A stretch of 64,000 nucleotides of DNA from Synechococcus sp. CBW1004 (lineage in GTDB: Bacteria; Cyanobacteriota; Cyanobacteriia; PCC-6307; Cyanobiaceae), in the NCBI RefSeq assembly GCF_015840715.1, contig NZ_CP060397.1, positions 3,120,686-3,184,685 on the forward strand, read 5' to 3'. The first letter of the stretch is position 1. The number at the start of each line of letters is the position of its first letter. This document shows, piece after piece, positions 39,307-48,416 of this stretch. The position numbers and the translations under genes are program-made. Below the pieces are notes generated by a model. It made no database searches. It worked only from the letters and a program-made list of their open reading frames with translations, and was not told the origin of the DNA.

Positions 39307-40503
39307 ATGCCCGCTGATCCCAAGGCCACCGACTCCCGGAGTTCCTCCTCCTCCGCGGCCGCCGCCGCCCGGGCCACGGCTGTTGACGCCCGGGCCGCCG
39401 CCGAGCGGGACAAGGCGCTGGGCCTGGTGCTCAACCAGATCGAGCGCAACTTCGGCAAGGGCTCGATCGTCCGCCTCGGCGACGCCTCCCGCATGCGGGT
39501 GGAGACGATCAACACCGGTGCCCTCACCCTCGATCTCGCCCTCGGCGGCGGCTATCCCAAAGGCCGGGTGGTGGAGGTCTACGGCCCGGAGAGCTCCGGC
39601 AAGACCACCCTCACCCTGCATGCCATCGCCGAGGTGCAGAAGCGCGGCGGTGTGGCGGCCTTCGTCGATGCTGAGCATGCCCTCGACCCGGTGTATGCCG
39701 CCGCCCTCGGGGTCGACATCGAGAACCTGCTGGTCTCCCAGCCCGACACCGGTGAGATGGCCCTCGAGATCGTCGACCAGCTGGTGCGCTCCGGTGCGGT
39801 CGACATCGTCGTGGTCGACTCGGTGGCGGCACTGACACCCCGTGCCGAGATCGAAGGTGAGATGGGTGATCTGGCTGTGGGCAGCCAGGCCCGCCTGATG
39901 AGCCAGGCGATGCGCAAGATCACCGGCAACATCGGCAAGTCGGGCTGCACGGTGATCTTCCTCAACCAGCTGCGTCAGAAGATCGGCGTCACCTACGGCA
40001 ATCCGGAGACCACCACCGGCGGTAATGCGCTCAAGTTCTATGCCTCGGTGCGTCTCGACATCCGTCGCATCCAGACCCTCAAGCGAGGCACCGAGGAGTA
40101 CGGCATCCGCGCCAAGGTGAAGGTGGCCAAGAACAAGGTGGCGCCGCCGTTCCGCATCGCCGAGTTCGACATTCTCTTCGGCCGCGGCATCAGCACCCTC
40201 GGCTGCCTGCTCGACCTGGCGGAGGAGACCGGTGTGGTCACCCGCAAGGGCGCCTGGTACAGCTACGAGGGCGACAACATCGGCCAGGGGCGCGACAACA
40301 CGATCGGCTGGCTTGAGCAGAACCCCTCCGAGAAGGAGACGATCGAGCAGCTCACCCGCCGCAAGCTGATGGAGGGTTCCGAGGTCACCGCCAATTCGAT
40401 GAAGCCCCTGGCGGCTGCGGCTCGGGTGGCCGCCACCGCCTCAGGCAATGGTGCCGAAGAAGCGGCCAAGTCCGATCTCGAGGAGCTGGCCAGCGCCGGC
40501 TGA
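39307..40503 (+). CDS. recA: RecA recombinase
   Basis: RecA coats single-stranded DNA, carries out strand exchange and activates LexA cleavage in the SOS response. The 398-residue product has the P-loop GPESSGKTT (residues 93-101), [30 protein letters not shown] and [19 protein letters not shown], the L2 DNA-binding region. The first about 30 residues are a low-complexity Ser/Ala run and are not conserved. I start at the ATG at 39307; a frame further upstream lacks similarity. The C-terminus is acidic, as usual. A LexA-like palindrome lies upstream. Confidence 0.99.
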   Translation: MPADPKATDSRSSSSSAAAAARATAVDARAAAERDKALGLVLNQIERNFGKGSIVRLGDASRMRVETINTGALTLDLALGGGYPKGRVVEVYGPESSGKTTLTLHAIAEVQKRGGVAAFVDAEHALDPVYAAALGVDIENLLVSQPDTGEMALEIVDQLVRSGAVDIVVVDSVAALTPRAEIEGEMGDLAVGSQARLMSQAMRKITGNIGKSGCTVIFLNQLRQKIGVTYGNPETTTGGNALKFYASVRLDIRRIQTLKRGTEEYGIRAKVKVAKNKVAPPFRIAEFDILFGRGISTLGCLLDLAEETGVVTRKGAWYSYEGDNIGQGRDNTIGWLEQNPSEKETIEQLTRRKLMEGSEVTANSMKPLAAAARVAATASGNGAEEAAKSDLEELASAG

Positions 40504-40514
40504 TCCCTCGGTGC

Positions 40515-40572
40515 CCTGCGGGTGTCCCGGTCACGGGATGCCCGCAGGTGGCCCTGGCACGACGCCCAGGGC
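40515..40572 (+). terminator. two adjacent hairpins just after recA
   Basis: CCTGCGGGTGTCCCG (40515-40529) pairs, with small mismatches, with CGGGATGCCCGCAGG (40534-40548). A second stem, GCCCTGG (40551-40557) with CCAGGGC (40566-40572), follows at once. Neither has a T run. They may end or stabilise the recA transcript. Confidence 0.5.
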
Positions 40573-40684
40573 CATTCGGCTGGGATCGGCGCAGGGGTCG
40601 GATGCCTGTTGAGGTGATGGCACAGGTCCTCGGGCAACCCGGCCTGGTTGTGGACCAGGGACGGCATGAGAGTCCGCTGACACT

Positions 40685-40726
40685 CGGCCCCTTCTCTGAT
40701 CCGCGTCGGCATCAGAGAAGGGGCCG
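40685..40726. repeat. perfect 16-base inverted repeat in the recA-DUF1815 gap
   Basis: CGGCCCCTTCTCTGAT (40685-40700) is exactly repeated in inverse at 40711-40726 across a ten-base loop. It lies in a roughly 400-base gap (40504-40903) with no gene. The T content after it on the plus strand is low (CTTGTTCT), so it could be a bidirectional terminator for recA and the convergent DUF1815 gene, a small RNA, or a binding site. The rest of the gap shows nothing recognisable. Confidence 0.6.
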
Positions 40727-40903
40727 CTTGTTCTCGGCTGCTCTTGACCTGCGCCGTTGTGGAAGCACACCGGTTGGGGCAGATTGCCGTCAGCAGAATC
40801 CCTGCGGATCTGAGGTCGCGGCCGTCATCAGGTCCCGGCTGGATCCTGTCTGGGAGGCTGCGTGCGACCCCTGCCAGAGATCCGCGTCGGTGCTGAGCGC
40901 GAA

Positions 40904-41332
40904 TCAGGCCACGCTGGAGCGAGACGCTCGGATGGAACGGTGGCGGGTGCCTGCCAGGGGGATTGGCGGGCTGAGAGGCTCAGCCACGGCAGCGTCAGCC
41001 GTTCTGGGAACGCTGTCGCCACTGTTGAGGTCCTGGAGCATGACCACCAGGCGCTGGAGCTCGTTGATCGCTTCGGCTCCCTCAAAGCGCACGAGTTCAC
41101 AGCCGTCGCGGCACTCCACCCAGCTGATGCCGGAGTCGGAGACCAGGAAGCGGACGGTGTGGCGCTCGCCCAGGTCGGCGACGAAGGAGGCGCCCTGGTG
41201 GATCTGTTCGTCGCCGCACACGTAGCAGGTGGCGACATGCCCGCGCTCCTTGAGGCCCTTGGCCAGGGCCTGCAGGCTCATCACCAGATCCCGCGCCAGG
41301 GCTCGGTACTGCTCGGCCAGACGGGGAAACAT
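40904..41332 (-). CDS. DUF1815 family protein
   Basis: The 142-residue protein begins MFPRLAEQYRALARDLVMSL and contains HVATCYVCGDE, GASFVADLGERHTVRFLVSD and ISWVECRDGC, the hallmarks of the cyanobacteria-only DUF1815 family. The family has about 100 residues, so the C-terminal 30 (proline/arginine/serine-rich) are extra. Function is unknown; the CxxC suggests a redox or metal role, which is inference. It is convergent with recA across the hairpin-rich gap. Confidence 0.85.
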   Translation of the reverse strand: MFPRLAEQYRALARDLVMSLQALAKGLKERGHVATCYVCGDEQIHQGASFVADLGERHTVRFLVSDSGISWVECRDGCELVRFEGAEAINELQRLVVMLQDLNSGDSVPRTADAAVAEPLSPPIPLAGTRHRSIRASRSSVA

Positions 41333-41485
41333 GGATCGCCTGCAATGGAATGAAACGATCCTAAGGTTTTCTTCCGTTTTGCGCGACGCATGTGGCGCCT
41401 GTCGGGATTCGCCCACGAGGCTGGATGCGCCATCGGGTAGTCGGTCGGCGCTCTGCTGCCTGTCACCTGCGTCCCGCGGGCGGTC

Positions 41486-41728
41486 TCAGCCGTCGGCCAG
41501 GGTCCACCAGCCGGCAGCCGGGCCGATGAAGCGCACCGTCACCCAGAAGAGCACCAGGGCTGCGATGCCGATCCAGGCGCCGCGGGTGGTGATCGCCACG
41601 AAGCGATCCGCCTGGTTGCGCGTGAGCGGCAGCCAGGTCACCAGGCGTGGGGAGGTGTCGACGCTGGGCTCCGGTTTCTTCTGGCGCGGCGGCAGTCCCT
41701 GGGCTGCGCGGCGCTTGGCTTCCCCCAT
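41486..41728 (-). CDS. DUF2839 family small membrane protein
   Basis: The 80-residue protein begins MGEAKRRAAQGLPPRQKK and has one membrane segment (GAWIGIAALVLFWVTVRFIG) after a conserved WLPLTRNQADRFVAITTRG. This is the layout of the cyanobacterial DUF2839 proteins, thought to be thylakoid or plasma-membrane proteins of unknown role. It is 45 bases downstream of the helicase-like gene on the same strand. Confidence 0.85.
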   Translation of the reverse strand: MGEAKRRAAQGLPPRQKKPEPSVDTSPRLVTWLPLTRNQADRFVAITTRGAWIGIAALVLFWVTVRFIGPAAGWWTLADG

Positions 41729-41773
41729 CGATGGTGTGGCAGGTCTCGGAACCCAGGCTACGGAGTTCGTGGA

Positions 41774-43225
41774 TCAGCCCGGCAGCAGCCGCGGCAACTC
41801 CACCCAGGGTTCAAGGGCTGCCCCCACCAGCCGGCCCCAGCTGCGTCCCCGCAGGCGACCGTCCAGTACCGCCAGCCGGCCGCCTTGGCGCCTCAGCCCG
41901 GCCAGACCCCGTTGCAATCGATTGAGCGCCTCCGGCAGCAGCAGCTCCCGGAACCAGTCGCGTCCCTCCTGACGCAAGGCCGCCACCCGGGCCGCCGTCA
42001 GAGGATCCTCAAGGCTGGCGATCGGCAGCAGCGCCACCACGACCTGTCCCGGATGGGGGAGGCGCTCCTGATGCTCCAGCCACCAGCTCCAGCGGCAGCA
42101 GATCACGCCGTTCTCCTCCGGTGCGGTGCTCTCCTCATCGACCCGTCGGCCGAACTCGGCCGCCAGGCCGCTGGCCAGCCGGCGCCTCAGCGTCGCGTCG
42201 TCGAGCAGCACCACGGTGAGCTGCGCCTGCCCCAGCACCAGGCGGCGGCACTGATCGAGCAGGTGCTGGCCATACAGGGGACTGTTGGGAAGCGGTTGGC
42301 GCAGCGGTGCGTAGAGCGGCAGTGGATCGCTCAGCGGCGGATCTCCCAGCGCGACGCTCACCTGCGGCGCGAAGCCCAGATCGGCTGGCAACTCCGAGGC
42401 CTCGCTACCCGCGCCGCCCAGCTCTCCCACCAGCACGGCGCCGCGGCCCCGCAGCAGGCCGCTGAGCTCGGCCAGGGGATCGAGCGGTTGGCGATACAGG
42501 CGCCATTGCAGCAGCGTCGGGTCAACCTGCGCCCAGCTGGTCCAGCGCTGCGAGGGGGTCGCCAGCCACTGGGGCCAGGGCTCCGGAAGCGGACTCAGCA
42601 GCTGCAACAGCTGGCGCAGCGGCGCCTCCTCCTCGGCTGAGATCGGGACGGCCAGATCGGGCTGGCGTGGATGGCAGAGGATGCGCGCACTCAGGCGCCG
42701 GTGCAGATCCAGCAGGCTGCCGCTGGCGCTGGGGAGGGCCTGGCGCAGGGTCTCCCAGTCCTTCGGTTCCAACGTCACGCCCATGGCCTGACGCAGCTGA
42801 CCGGCCAGTCGTTCGGCCTCCGGGATCACCAGCTGCCGCTTGCCCAGGAGCCCATCGCGCCACGCCAACAGCAGTTCGCTGTGGCTGAGCAGCCAGATCC
42901 GGGCCTCCACAGGGGCCTGGCGCCCCTGCCAGCAGGCCAGTTCCAGCCCTGCAGCCGCCAGCCGAGGACAGTCCCGCTGCAGCAACCGTTGCCGCTGGGC
43001 ATCGCTCACCACCAGGGCGACAGGGTCGTCGCTGAGGGCCAGGGGCACCAGCAGGCCGATCCACCAGCTCGGGTCGGTGCCGGGGCTGAGCCGAACCAGG
43101 GTGTGGTCGGCCCGCCTGAGGCTGCGCGCCACCAGGCGGCTGAGCGTGAGGTGATGCGGCCAGCGCTCCGCCCCCTCGCCCCGCAGGAGCGCCTTGAGCT
43201 GCTGATGGGCTCTGGCTTCCAGCAT
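41774..43225 (-). CDS. conserved cyanobacterial helicase-like protein
   Basis: The 483-residue protein begins MLEARAHQQLKALLRGEG and contains HHLTLSRLVARSLRRADHTL, VSDAQRQRLLQRDCPRL and LVIPEAERLAGQLRQAMG, which I associate with a picocyanobacterial family sometimes annotated as a possible DinG/Rad3-type helicase. I do not see a normal Walker A lysine motif, so ATPase activity is doubtful. It may be a degenerate relative. The start at 43225 is preferred over a longer frame that would run through the tyrA start. It is divergent from tyrA with 43 bases between starts. Confidence 0.6.
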   Translation of the reverse strand: MLEARAHQQLKALLRGEGAERWPHHLTLSRLVARSLRRADHTLVRLSPGTDPSWWIGLLVPLALSDDPVALVVSDAQRQRLLQRDCPRLAAAGLELACWQGRQAPVEARIWLLSHSELLLAWRDGLLGKRQLVIPEAERLAGQLRQAMGVTLEPKDWETLRQALPSASGSLLDLHRRLSARILCHPRQPDLAVPISAEEEAPLRQLLQLLSPLPEPWPQWLATPSQRWTSWAQVDPTLLQWRLYRQPLDPLAELSGLLRGRGAVLVGELGGAGSEASELPADLGFAPQVSVALGDPPLSDPLPLYAPLRQPLPNSPLYGQHLLDQCRRLVLGQAQLTVVLLDDATLRRRLASGLAAEFGRRVDEESTAPEENGVICCRWSWWLEHQERLPHPGQVVVALLPIASLEDPLTAARVAALRQEGRDWFRELLLPEALNRLQRGLAGLRRQGGRLAVLDGRLRGRSWGRLVGAALEPWVELPRLLPG

Positions 43226-43268
43226 CGCGGGATCGTAGGAAGCTCTCGGCCCTGACTCTGCGGCATCG

Positions 43269-44147
43269 ATGACAGCTCTCTGGCAGCGGCAGCCGGTCGG
43301 GATCGTCGGGCTGGGTCTGATCGGGGGCTCCCTCGGCCTCGATCTGATCGCCCGTGGCGCCGAGGTGCGCGCCCTCGTGCACCGTGAGGCCACCGCCGTC
43401 CGCGCCCGCGAGCGGCGCCTCGCCACGACGGTGAGCACCGACCCCGCGGTGCTGGCTGGCTGCGGCCTGGTGGTGCTGGCTCTGCCCCTCGATCAGCTGC
43501 TCGACCCGTCTCCGCAGCTGCTGGCGGCCCTGCCCCCCGATGCCGTGATCACCGATGTGGGCTCGGTGAAGGGCCCGGTGCTGGAGGTCTGGCAGGCGCG
43601 GCTGGGCCTGACGGCAGGGCGTTTCGTGGCCTCCCACCCGATGGCGGGAACGGCCCATGCCGGCGTCGAGGCCGGCGAGGTCGATCTGTTCCGGGGCCGG
43701 CCCTGGGTGGCCACCCCGGGCGTGTGTACCGATCCCGGGGCCTTGGAGGCGGTGCGGCAGCTGGCCGAAGCGCTCGGCGCCCACTGGATCAGCTGCGATG
43801 CCGCCGATCACGACCAGGCCGTGGCCCTGATCTCCCACCTGCCGGTGCTGGTCAGTGCCGCCCTGCTGCAGGCCGCTGATCACGGTGCCGAGCAGGCGGG
43901 TGGGGCGCTGCCCCGGCTGGTGCGTGCCCTGGCCTCCAGCGGTTTCGCCGACACCACCCGGGTGGGCGGCGGCAACCCGGAGCTGGGCCTGTGGATGGCC
44001 CGCTGGAACCGCCAGGCCCTGCTGGAGGGATTGCGCGCCTACCGGCAGGCCCTGATGCAGCTGGAGCAGCAGGTGGAGGGGCAGGACTGGCCGGCGCTGC
44101 AGCGCAGCCTGGCGGACTGTCAGCGGTTGCGGCCGGAGTTTCTCTGA
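43269..44147 (+). CDS. tyrA: prephenate/arogenate dehydrogenase
   Basis: TyrA oxidises arogenate or prephenate in the last steps of tyrosine synthesis; cyanobacterial enzymes usually use arogenate with NADP. The 292-residue product has the Rossmann motif GLGLIG (residues 14-19), VITDVGSVKGPV, SHPMAGTAHAGVE and DHDQAVALISHLP, all family signatures. No regulatory ACT domain is present. It is convergent with crtD. Confidence 0.95.
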   Translation: MTALWQRQPVGIVGLGLIGGSLGLDLIARGAEVRALVHREATAVRARERRLATTVSTDPAVLAGCGLVVLALPLDQLLDPSPQLLAALPPDAVITDVGSVKGPVLEVWQARLGLTAGRFVASHPMAGTAHAGVEAGEVDLFRGRPWVATPGVCTDPGALEAVRQLAEALGAHWISCDAADHDQAVALISHLPVLVSAALLQAADHGAEQAGGALPRLVRALASSGFADTTRVGGGNPELGLWMARWNRQALLEGLRAYRQALMQLEQQVEGQDWPALQRSLADCQRLRPEFL

Positions 44148-44221
44148 CCCGTTGTCTCCGTGGAGCGATGACGACGCGGGGCGTTGCATGGATCGTCTCG
44201 AGCGTCCCGCCGATGCCGGCG

Positions 44222-45769
44222 TCAGTTGTCGTCTTCCGGATCCAGGGGCAGTGGCAGGCCGCGGCCCTGTAGCAGCTGGCGCACCGCGATCAGGGCCGAG
44301 AGGCTCACCCCGGCGGTGCCCTCGCCGGGGTGGATGCTGTCGCCGCAGAGCCACAGGCCCCGGAGAGGGGTGCGGCTGGCCAGGCCGAACGGCCCGAAGC
44401 GCAGCGGGTGCTGCCCGAGGCCGCCCACATACCCCCAGGGCCGCCCCGTCCAGCGGGCCCAGCCCCGTGGGGTGGCCAGCTCGCCGTGGAGCCAGCGCTC
44501 CGGGCCGAGCCCCAGCAGCCGCTCCAGGCCGGCCTCGATGCCGCGGCGCGCCTCCGCCTTGCGTTGCCGGTAGCCGCTGGCATCCCCTTCGAGCCAGGGC
44601 CGCGCCGGGCTGAACACGCTGGCGATCACGGTGGCCTGCCCCTGGGGTGCGCGGCCGTCCCCCTCGCGGCTCACCGAGACGAACAGCGGTCCGGGTGCGT
44701 CCCAGTCGAGCTGCAGATGGCCCGGGCACTCAGGCGGTAGGTCGGCCCGCTCCACCGCGCCGTAGAAGACCACCGCTCCGCTGGGCTCCGGCAGGGTGTC
44801 GAGCCGTCGCCGGTAGCCCTCCGGCAGCTCCTCGCCCAGCAGGGCCGGCAGGGTCTGGGGCGGCAGGGTCAGCACCACCTCGCGGGCCTGCAGGATGCGT
44901 TCGCGCTGATCGCCGCTCTCGATGGTGAGCCGCCAGCCTCCGTTCTCGACACGCAGGGCCGTGACCCGCTGCTGCAGCCGCAGCTGGCCCCTCTCCTGCG
45001 CCAACGCCTGCTCCAGTCGCTCGCAGAGGCTCTGCATCGAGCCCTGCAAATGCCAGAGGCCCAGGGGTTCCTGCACCGTCTGCAGCACGGTCGCGCCGTA
45101 AAGGGCGGCGGTGCGATCGGCGGGTTCCTGGGAGTAGAGGCGCAGCTGCAGATCGAGAAAGCGCCGCAGCCGCCGGTCGCCACTGCAGCCGCTCAGCCGC
45201 AGCAGATCGGCGATCGAGGCGGTCGTGAGCAGGCCGCTGGCCAGCACAGCCGGGTCGAGGGCCCCGAGCAGCTGCCCCAGGTCCCACAGGGAGCGTGGCG
45301 GCAGCACCGGCTGACGGGCGGCAAAGCGCCAGCTGGCGGTGTGGATCGTTTCGCACAGCCTCCAGAAGCGCTCGCTGCCGGGGAACTGACGCGCACGCTC
45401 GTCCCGCCAGGCCCGGCGATCGCGGTGCAGGCGCACGGGAGGGTGCCCGTCGGCCAGATCCACCACGCAGCCGGGATCGAGCGGCTCGGCCGGCGGCGGC
45501 GCGACGCCGAGGTGGGCGAACAGGCGCCGGTGGATGCCGCCCTCCTCCAGACCCGCCACCTGGGTGGCGCCCACATCGAAGATCCACTCCCGGCGCCGGA
45601 AGGTGCCGGCGCAGCCGCCGCTCTGCTGATGGGCCTCCAGCAGCTCCACCTGCAGGCCGGCTCGGGCGAGCAGGGCTGCAGCCGTGAGACCGGCGATGCC
45701 GGCACCCACCACCGCCACGTCGGTCCGCTCGGGAAGGCTGGCAGCCGCGGCCTGACTCATGGGCCGCAT
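44222..45769 (-). CDS. crtD: C-3',4' carotenoid desaturase CrtD
   Basis: The 515-residue FAD enzyme has the N-terminal dinucleotide motif VVGAGIAGLTAA (glycines 22, 24 and 27), then EAHQQSGGCAGTFRR, and near the end LWLCGDSIHPGEGTAGVSLS, the C-terminal FAD motif of carotenoid desaturases and isomerases. Its length and position next to tyrA match CrtD of picocyanobacteria, but a CrtH-like isomerase role cannot be excluded from sequence alone. The start may be the ATG at residue 4 (MSQAAAA). It is convergent with tyrA. Confidence 0.85.
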   Translation of the reverse strand: MRPMSQAAAASLPERTDVAVVGAGIAGLTAAALLARAGLQVELLEAHQQSGGCAGTFRRREWIFDVGATQVAGLEEGGIHRRLFAHLGVAPPPAEPLDPGCVVDLADGHPPVRLHRDRRAWRDERARQFPGSERFWRLCETIHTASWRFAARQPVLPPRSLWDLGQLLGALDPAVLASGLLTTASIADLLRLSGCSGDRRLRRFLDLQLRLYSQEPADRTAALYGATVLQTVQEPLGLWHLQGSMQSLCERLEQALAQERGQLRLQQRVTALRVENGGWRLTIESGDQRERILQAREVVLTLPPQTLPALLGEELPEGYRRRLDTLPEPSGAVVFYGAVERADLPPECPGHLQLDWDAPGPLFVSVSREGDGRAPQGQATVIASVFSPARPWLEGDASGYRQRKAEARRGIEAGLERLLGLGPERWLHGELATPRGWARWTGRPWGYVGGLGQHPLRFGPFGLASRTPLRGLWLCGDSIHPGEGTAGVSLSALIAVRQLLQGRGLPLPLDPEDDN

Positions 45770-45845
45770 GCTGCCAGCCGGGCCGGCGCCAGCGTGGCCC
45801 GCCTCAAGCGGGCATGGCAGGGTGGGCGCGGCTTCGCCCGGTGGG

Positions 45846-46082
45846 ATGACGACGACGCTGCTTGTTGTCGTGGTGGTGCTGCTGGCCTTGCTGCTGCTGC
45901 GGCTGATCGGTCGGGTGGTGGGGCTTGTGCTGCGCCTGGCCCTGCTGGCGCTCCTGGCCGCCCTGCTGCTTCTGGCCTTCGCCCCGCCTCCCCCGGACCC
46001 GGCCCCCCAGGGCCCGGGCAGGGGAGACCCGCGTCCCGCGATGACGCATGAAGCGGCGCCCCAGGGCGCCCGGCCGTCCTGA
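45846..46082 (+). CDS. small hydrophobic protein of unknown function
   Basis: This 78-residue frame starts MTTTLLVVVVVLLALLLLRL and has one long or two short membrane helices (to about residue 45), followed by a proline/glycine-rich, charged tail. It is divergent from crtD, 76 bases from its start. I recognise no family. Small cyanobacterial membrane proteins of this style exist, but the low-complexity composition leaves doubt that it is a gene. Confidence 0.45.
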   Translation: MTTTLLVVVVVLLALLLLRLIGRVVGLVLRLALLALLAALLLLAFAPPPPDPAPQGPGRGDPRPAMTHEAAPQGARPS

Positions 46083-46237
46083 CCGCCTTCGTCCCTGCCT
46101 GAGCGAAAGGCTCCCTCTCATGAGGTGAGGCGAGGCATCCTGTCCCGCCATGCTGTAGGCCCGGGAGCGGTCGCATGCCGCCGTCTTCCTGCAGGCCGCC
46201 GGGGCGTTCTCCGCCTTCCCTTCTTCAATTGCCGCTG

Positions 46238-47167
46238 ATGGTCGCTGCCGGCTCTGATCCCCTGGCCCCATGGCTGCAGCGGCAGCTGGGGGTGGCCCTG
46301 CGACACCGCTCAGCCGTCGCCGGTGGGTGCATTCACAGCGCCTGGCGCCTGGAACTGGACGACGGCAGCCTGCTGTTTGCCAAGACCGCCCGGGCCTCGG
46401 CGCTGCCGTTGCTGGAAGCGGAGGCCGATGGTCTGGCGGCCCTGGCGCTGGCGGCCGAGGGCTGCGGCCTGCTGCTGCCCCAGCCCCGCGTCCTGGGCCG
46501 CAGCGGCGATCAAACGGTGCTGGTGCTCGACTGGCTGGATCTCGAGCGGGCGGCATCTCCACGGGGCTGGGAACGGCTGGGCCGGGGACTGGCCCGCCTG
46601 CATCGCCGCAGCCTCGAGAGGCCCTGCGCGGAGAGGGATCGGTGCGACGGCGCCTTCGGCTGGCCCCGCGACAACGTGATCGGCTCCACCCCCCAGGCCA
46701 ATGGCTGGCTGCCCGACTGGGGTGCCTTCTTCCGCCGCAGGCGACTGGAGCCGCAGTTGGCTCTGCTCGCCGGGAAGGGTGTTCGCCTGCGAGGCGGCGA
46801 CGCTCTGCTGGAGCAGGTGGAGGGCTGGCTGGCCGCGCACCGGCCCGACGCGGTGCTGGTGCACGGCGACCTGTGGTCGGGCAATGCCGCGCTCACCGCC
46901 TGTGGCCGCGGCGCCCTCTTCGATCCGGCGGTGCACCGCGCCGACCGGGAGGTGGATCTGGCGATGGCGCAGCTGTTCGGCGGGTTCCCGGGCAGCTTCT
47001 TAGAGGGCTACGGCCAGGAGTGGCCCCTGCCGCAGGGCCATGGCGCCCGGGTGCGCCTCTACAACCTCTATCACCTCCTCAACCACGCGAACCTGTTCGG
47101 TGGGGGCTACATCGGCCAGGCCCAGTCCACGCTCGATGCGCTGCTCTCCCAGCCGCCGGTGGCCTGA
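46238..47167 (+). CDS. fructosamine kinase family protein
   Basis: The 309-residue protein has the fold of fructosamine-3-kinase-like (FN3K) enzymes: GGCIHSAWRLELDDGSLLFA near the N-terminus, catalytic HGDLWSGN and metal site DPAVHRADREVDLAM, and GYGQEWPL with YNLYHLLNHANLFGGGY at the end. These kinases phosphorylate ketoamines and repair glycated proteins; the physiological substrate in cyanobacteria is not known. I start at the ATG at 46238. It is convergent with the CAAD gene, separated by that gene's terminator. Confidence 0.9.
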   Translation: MVAAGSDPLAPWLQRQLGVALRHRSAVAGGCIHSAWRLELDDGSLLFAKTARASALPLLEAEADGLAALALAAEGCGLLLPQPRVLGRSGDQTVLVLDWLDLERAASPRGWERLGRGLARLHRRSLERPCAERDRCDGAFGWPRDNVIGSTPQANGWLPDWGAFFRRRRLEPQLALLAGKGVRLRGGDALLEQVEGWLAAHRPDAVLVHGDLWSGNAALTACGRGALFDPAVHRADREVDLAMAQLFGGFPGSFLEGYGQEWPLPQGHGARVRLYNLYHLLNHANLFGGGYIGQAQSTLDALLSQPPVA

Positions 47168-47322
47168 AGGAGCCCATTCGCTGATGTGACGGCCGACAGA
47201 CACTCCCTGCCGTTCTGCCCCCATGACCTCGTGGGAGCGCTCAGCCAATGGAGGGAGGTGTGCCCGGGGTCCCTGATCTCGGCTGCGGAGCGGCATGGAT
47301 CAACACAGTCCACCGAGGTCGA

Positions 47323-47349
47323 CAAAAAAGCCGCCCCGAGAGGGGCGGC
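47323..47349 (-). terminator. intrinsic terminator of the CAAD gene
   Basis: GCCGCCCC (47330-47337) pairs with GGGGCGGC (47342-47349) across GAGA and is followed on the minus strand by six T residues. It lies about 25 bases after the stop codon. Confidence 0.9.
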
Positions 47350-47372
47350 GAACAGGTGAGTGGAGTGTTGGC

Positions 47373-47744
47373 TCAGCCCAGATATTCCTGGCGCAGAGCC
47401 TGGACCTTGGTCATCACAGCAGTGCGCTTCTCACTGGTGCTCAGGTTCTGCCAGCTCCAGCGGCCGACGATCACCAGGCCGAGCAGCTCGAGCAGACCCG
47501 GCACCACCGGCAGCAGGTTGATGGTGTCGAGCACACCCTTGATCAGGATCTGGGCCACGATCACGGCCAGGATGATGCCGGAGGCCTTGGCGAACTTGCC
47601 GACCTGGCTCCAGTCGATGGCATCGAGCGAGGCATTGATCTTGCCGACGACATCAGCCAGTCGGGCGGAGATGTCGGACTCGGCTTCGCCGCTGCCGGGG
47701 GTGAACTCGGTCTTGGTCTCGAGTTCAGTCATGGTGTCACTCAT
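47373..47744 (-). CDS. CAAD-domain thylakoid membrane protein (CURT1-like)
   Basis: The 123-residue protein has an acidic N-terminal part, an amphipathic stretch (ISARLADVVGKINASLDAI), and two membrane helices (ASGIILAVIVAQILIKGVL and LLPVVPGLLELLGLVIVG), ending in a charged helix. This is the cyanobacterial CAAD domain, also related to the thylakoid-curvature protein CURT1. The stand-alone form shapes or anchors at thylakoid membranes. An alternative start four codons later (MTELETKTEF) is possible. It is divergent from the JAMM peptidase gene. Confidence 0.88.
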   Translation of the reverse strand: MSDTMTELETKTEFTPGSGEAESDISARLADVVGKINASLDAIDWSQVGKFAKASGIILAVIVAQILIKGVLDTINLLPVVPGLLELLGLVIVGRWSWQNLSTSEKRTAVMTKVQALRQEYLG

Positions 47745-47786
47745 GCCTGGCAGGGCAGATCAGTTGGACCGGCTTAAGGTACCGGG

Positions 47787-48332
47787 GTGACAGGCCGGAC
47801 GCCAGGGGAGATCCAGATCCGTCGGCGGGCGCTGACGGTTCTGCGCCGGGTGTTGATGGCCGCCCAGCCTCAGGAGGGCTGCGCGCTGCTGCTGGGCGAG
47901 GCCTGTTCGGCGCCTGGGGCTTCTCCGCCCGGGATCGAGGCTGCCCAGGCGGGGATCGGTGCGGCGGACGCCCCATTGGCTGCCCCGGGGGCGGGGGCCG
48001 TGCCGGCCCAGCGGATCCGGCTGATCTGGCCCTGTCTCAATGTCTGGGAGCCCACCGCCGAGCGGACCAGGCGCTTCCGGCTCGATCCCCGCGAGCAGCT
48101 GCTGGCTCAGCGCTGGGCCCGCGAGCGGGAGCTGCAGGTTCTCGGTGCGGCCCACAGCCATCCCTGCAGCGATCCGGTGCCGTCCGCCACCGACCTGGCG
48201 TTGGCCTTCGCGCCCACCCTGCAGCTGATCCTCTCGCCGCTGACGGACTGGGAGCCGGCCTGCTGGTGGCTGGAGATTCAGGACGAGGAGCGCCCCACGC
48301 CGAGGCCGCTGCGATGGAGAATGGTGGATTGA
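47787..48332 (+). CDS. JAMM/MPN-domain metallopeptidase
   Basis: The 181-residue protein carries the full JAMM zinc motif: a glutamate in PQEGCALLLG (Glu30), HSHP with His123 and His125, Ser133 and Asp136 in the order H-x-H-P-x7-S-x2-D. Bacterial JAMM peptidases of this size often trim ubiquitin-like sulfur carrier proteins to expose a C-terminal glycine pair. A MoeB-like activating enzyme with a rhodanese domain follows on the same strand after 84 bases, which supports a sulfur-transfer role; the partner protein is not seen here. It starts with GTG at 47787. A Pro/Ala-rich insertion (residues 40-75) looks extra. Confidence 0.88.
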   Translation: MTGRTPGEIQIRRRALTVLRRVLMAAQPQEGCALLLGEACSAPGASPPGIEAAQAGIGAADAPLAAPGAGAVPAQRIRLIWPCLNVWEPTAERTRRFRLDPREQLLAQRWARERELQVLGAAHSHPCSDPVPSATDLALAFAPTLQLILSPLTDWEPACWWLEIQDEERPTPRPLRWRMVD

Positions 48333-48416
48333 CGCGGTGGCGTTACCGGTTCACGGCCGGCCTGCACGCTCTCCTCGTCCCGATCCGCGCGGATCCGCCG
48401 TTCCATCCCGGTCCCC

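Noticed and set aside
42522-44729. 735-codon minus-strand open frame across tyrA and parts of its neighbours
   Set aside because: It overlaps the well-supported tyrA, crtD and helicase-like genes in a different frame and has no protein-like motif.
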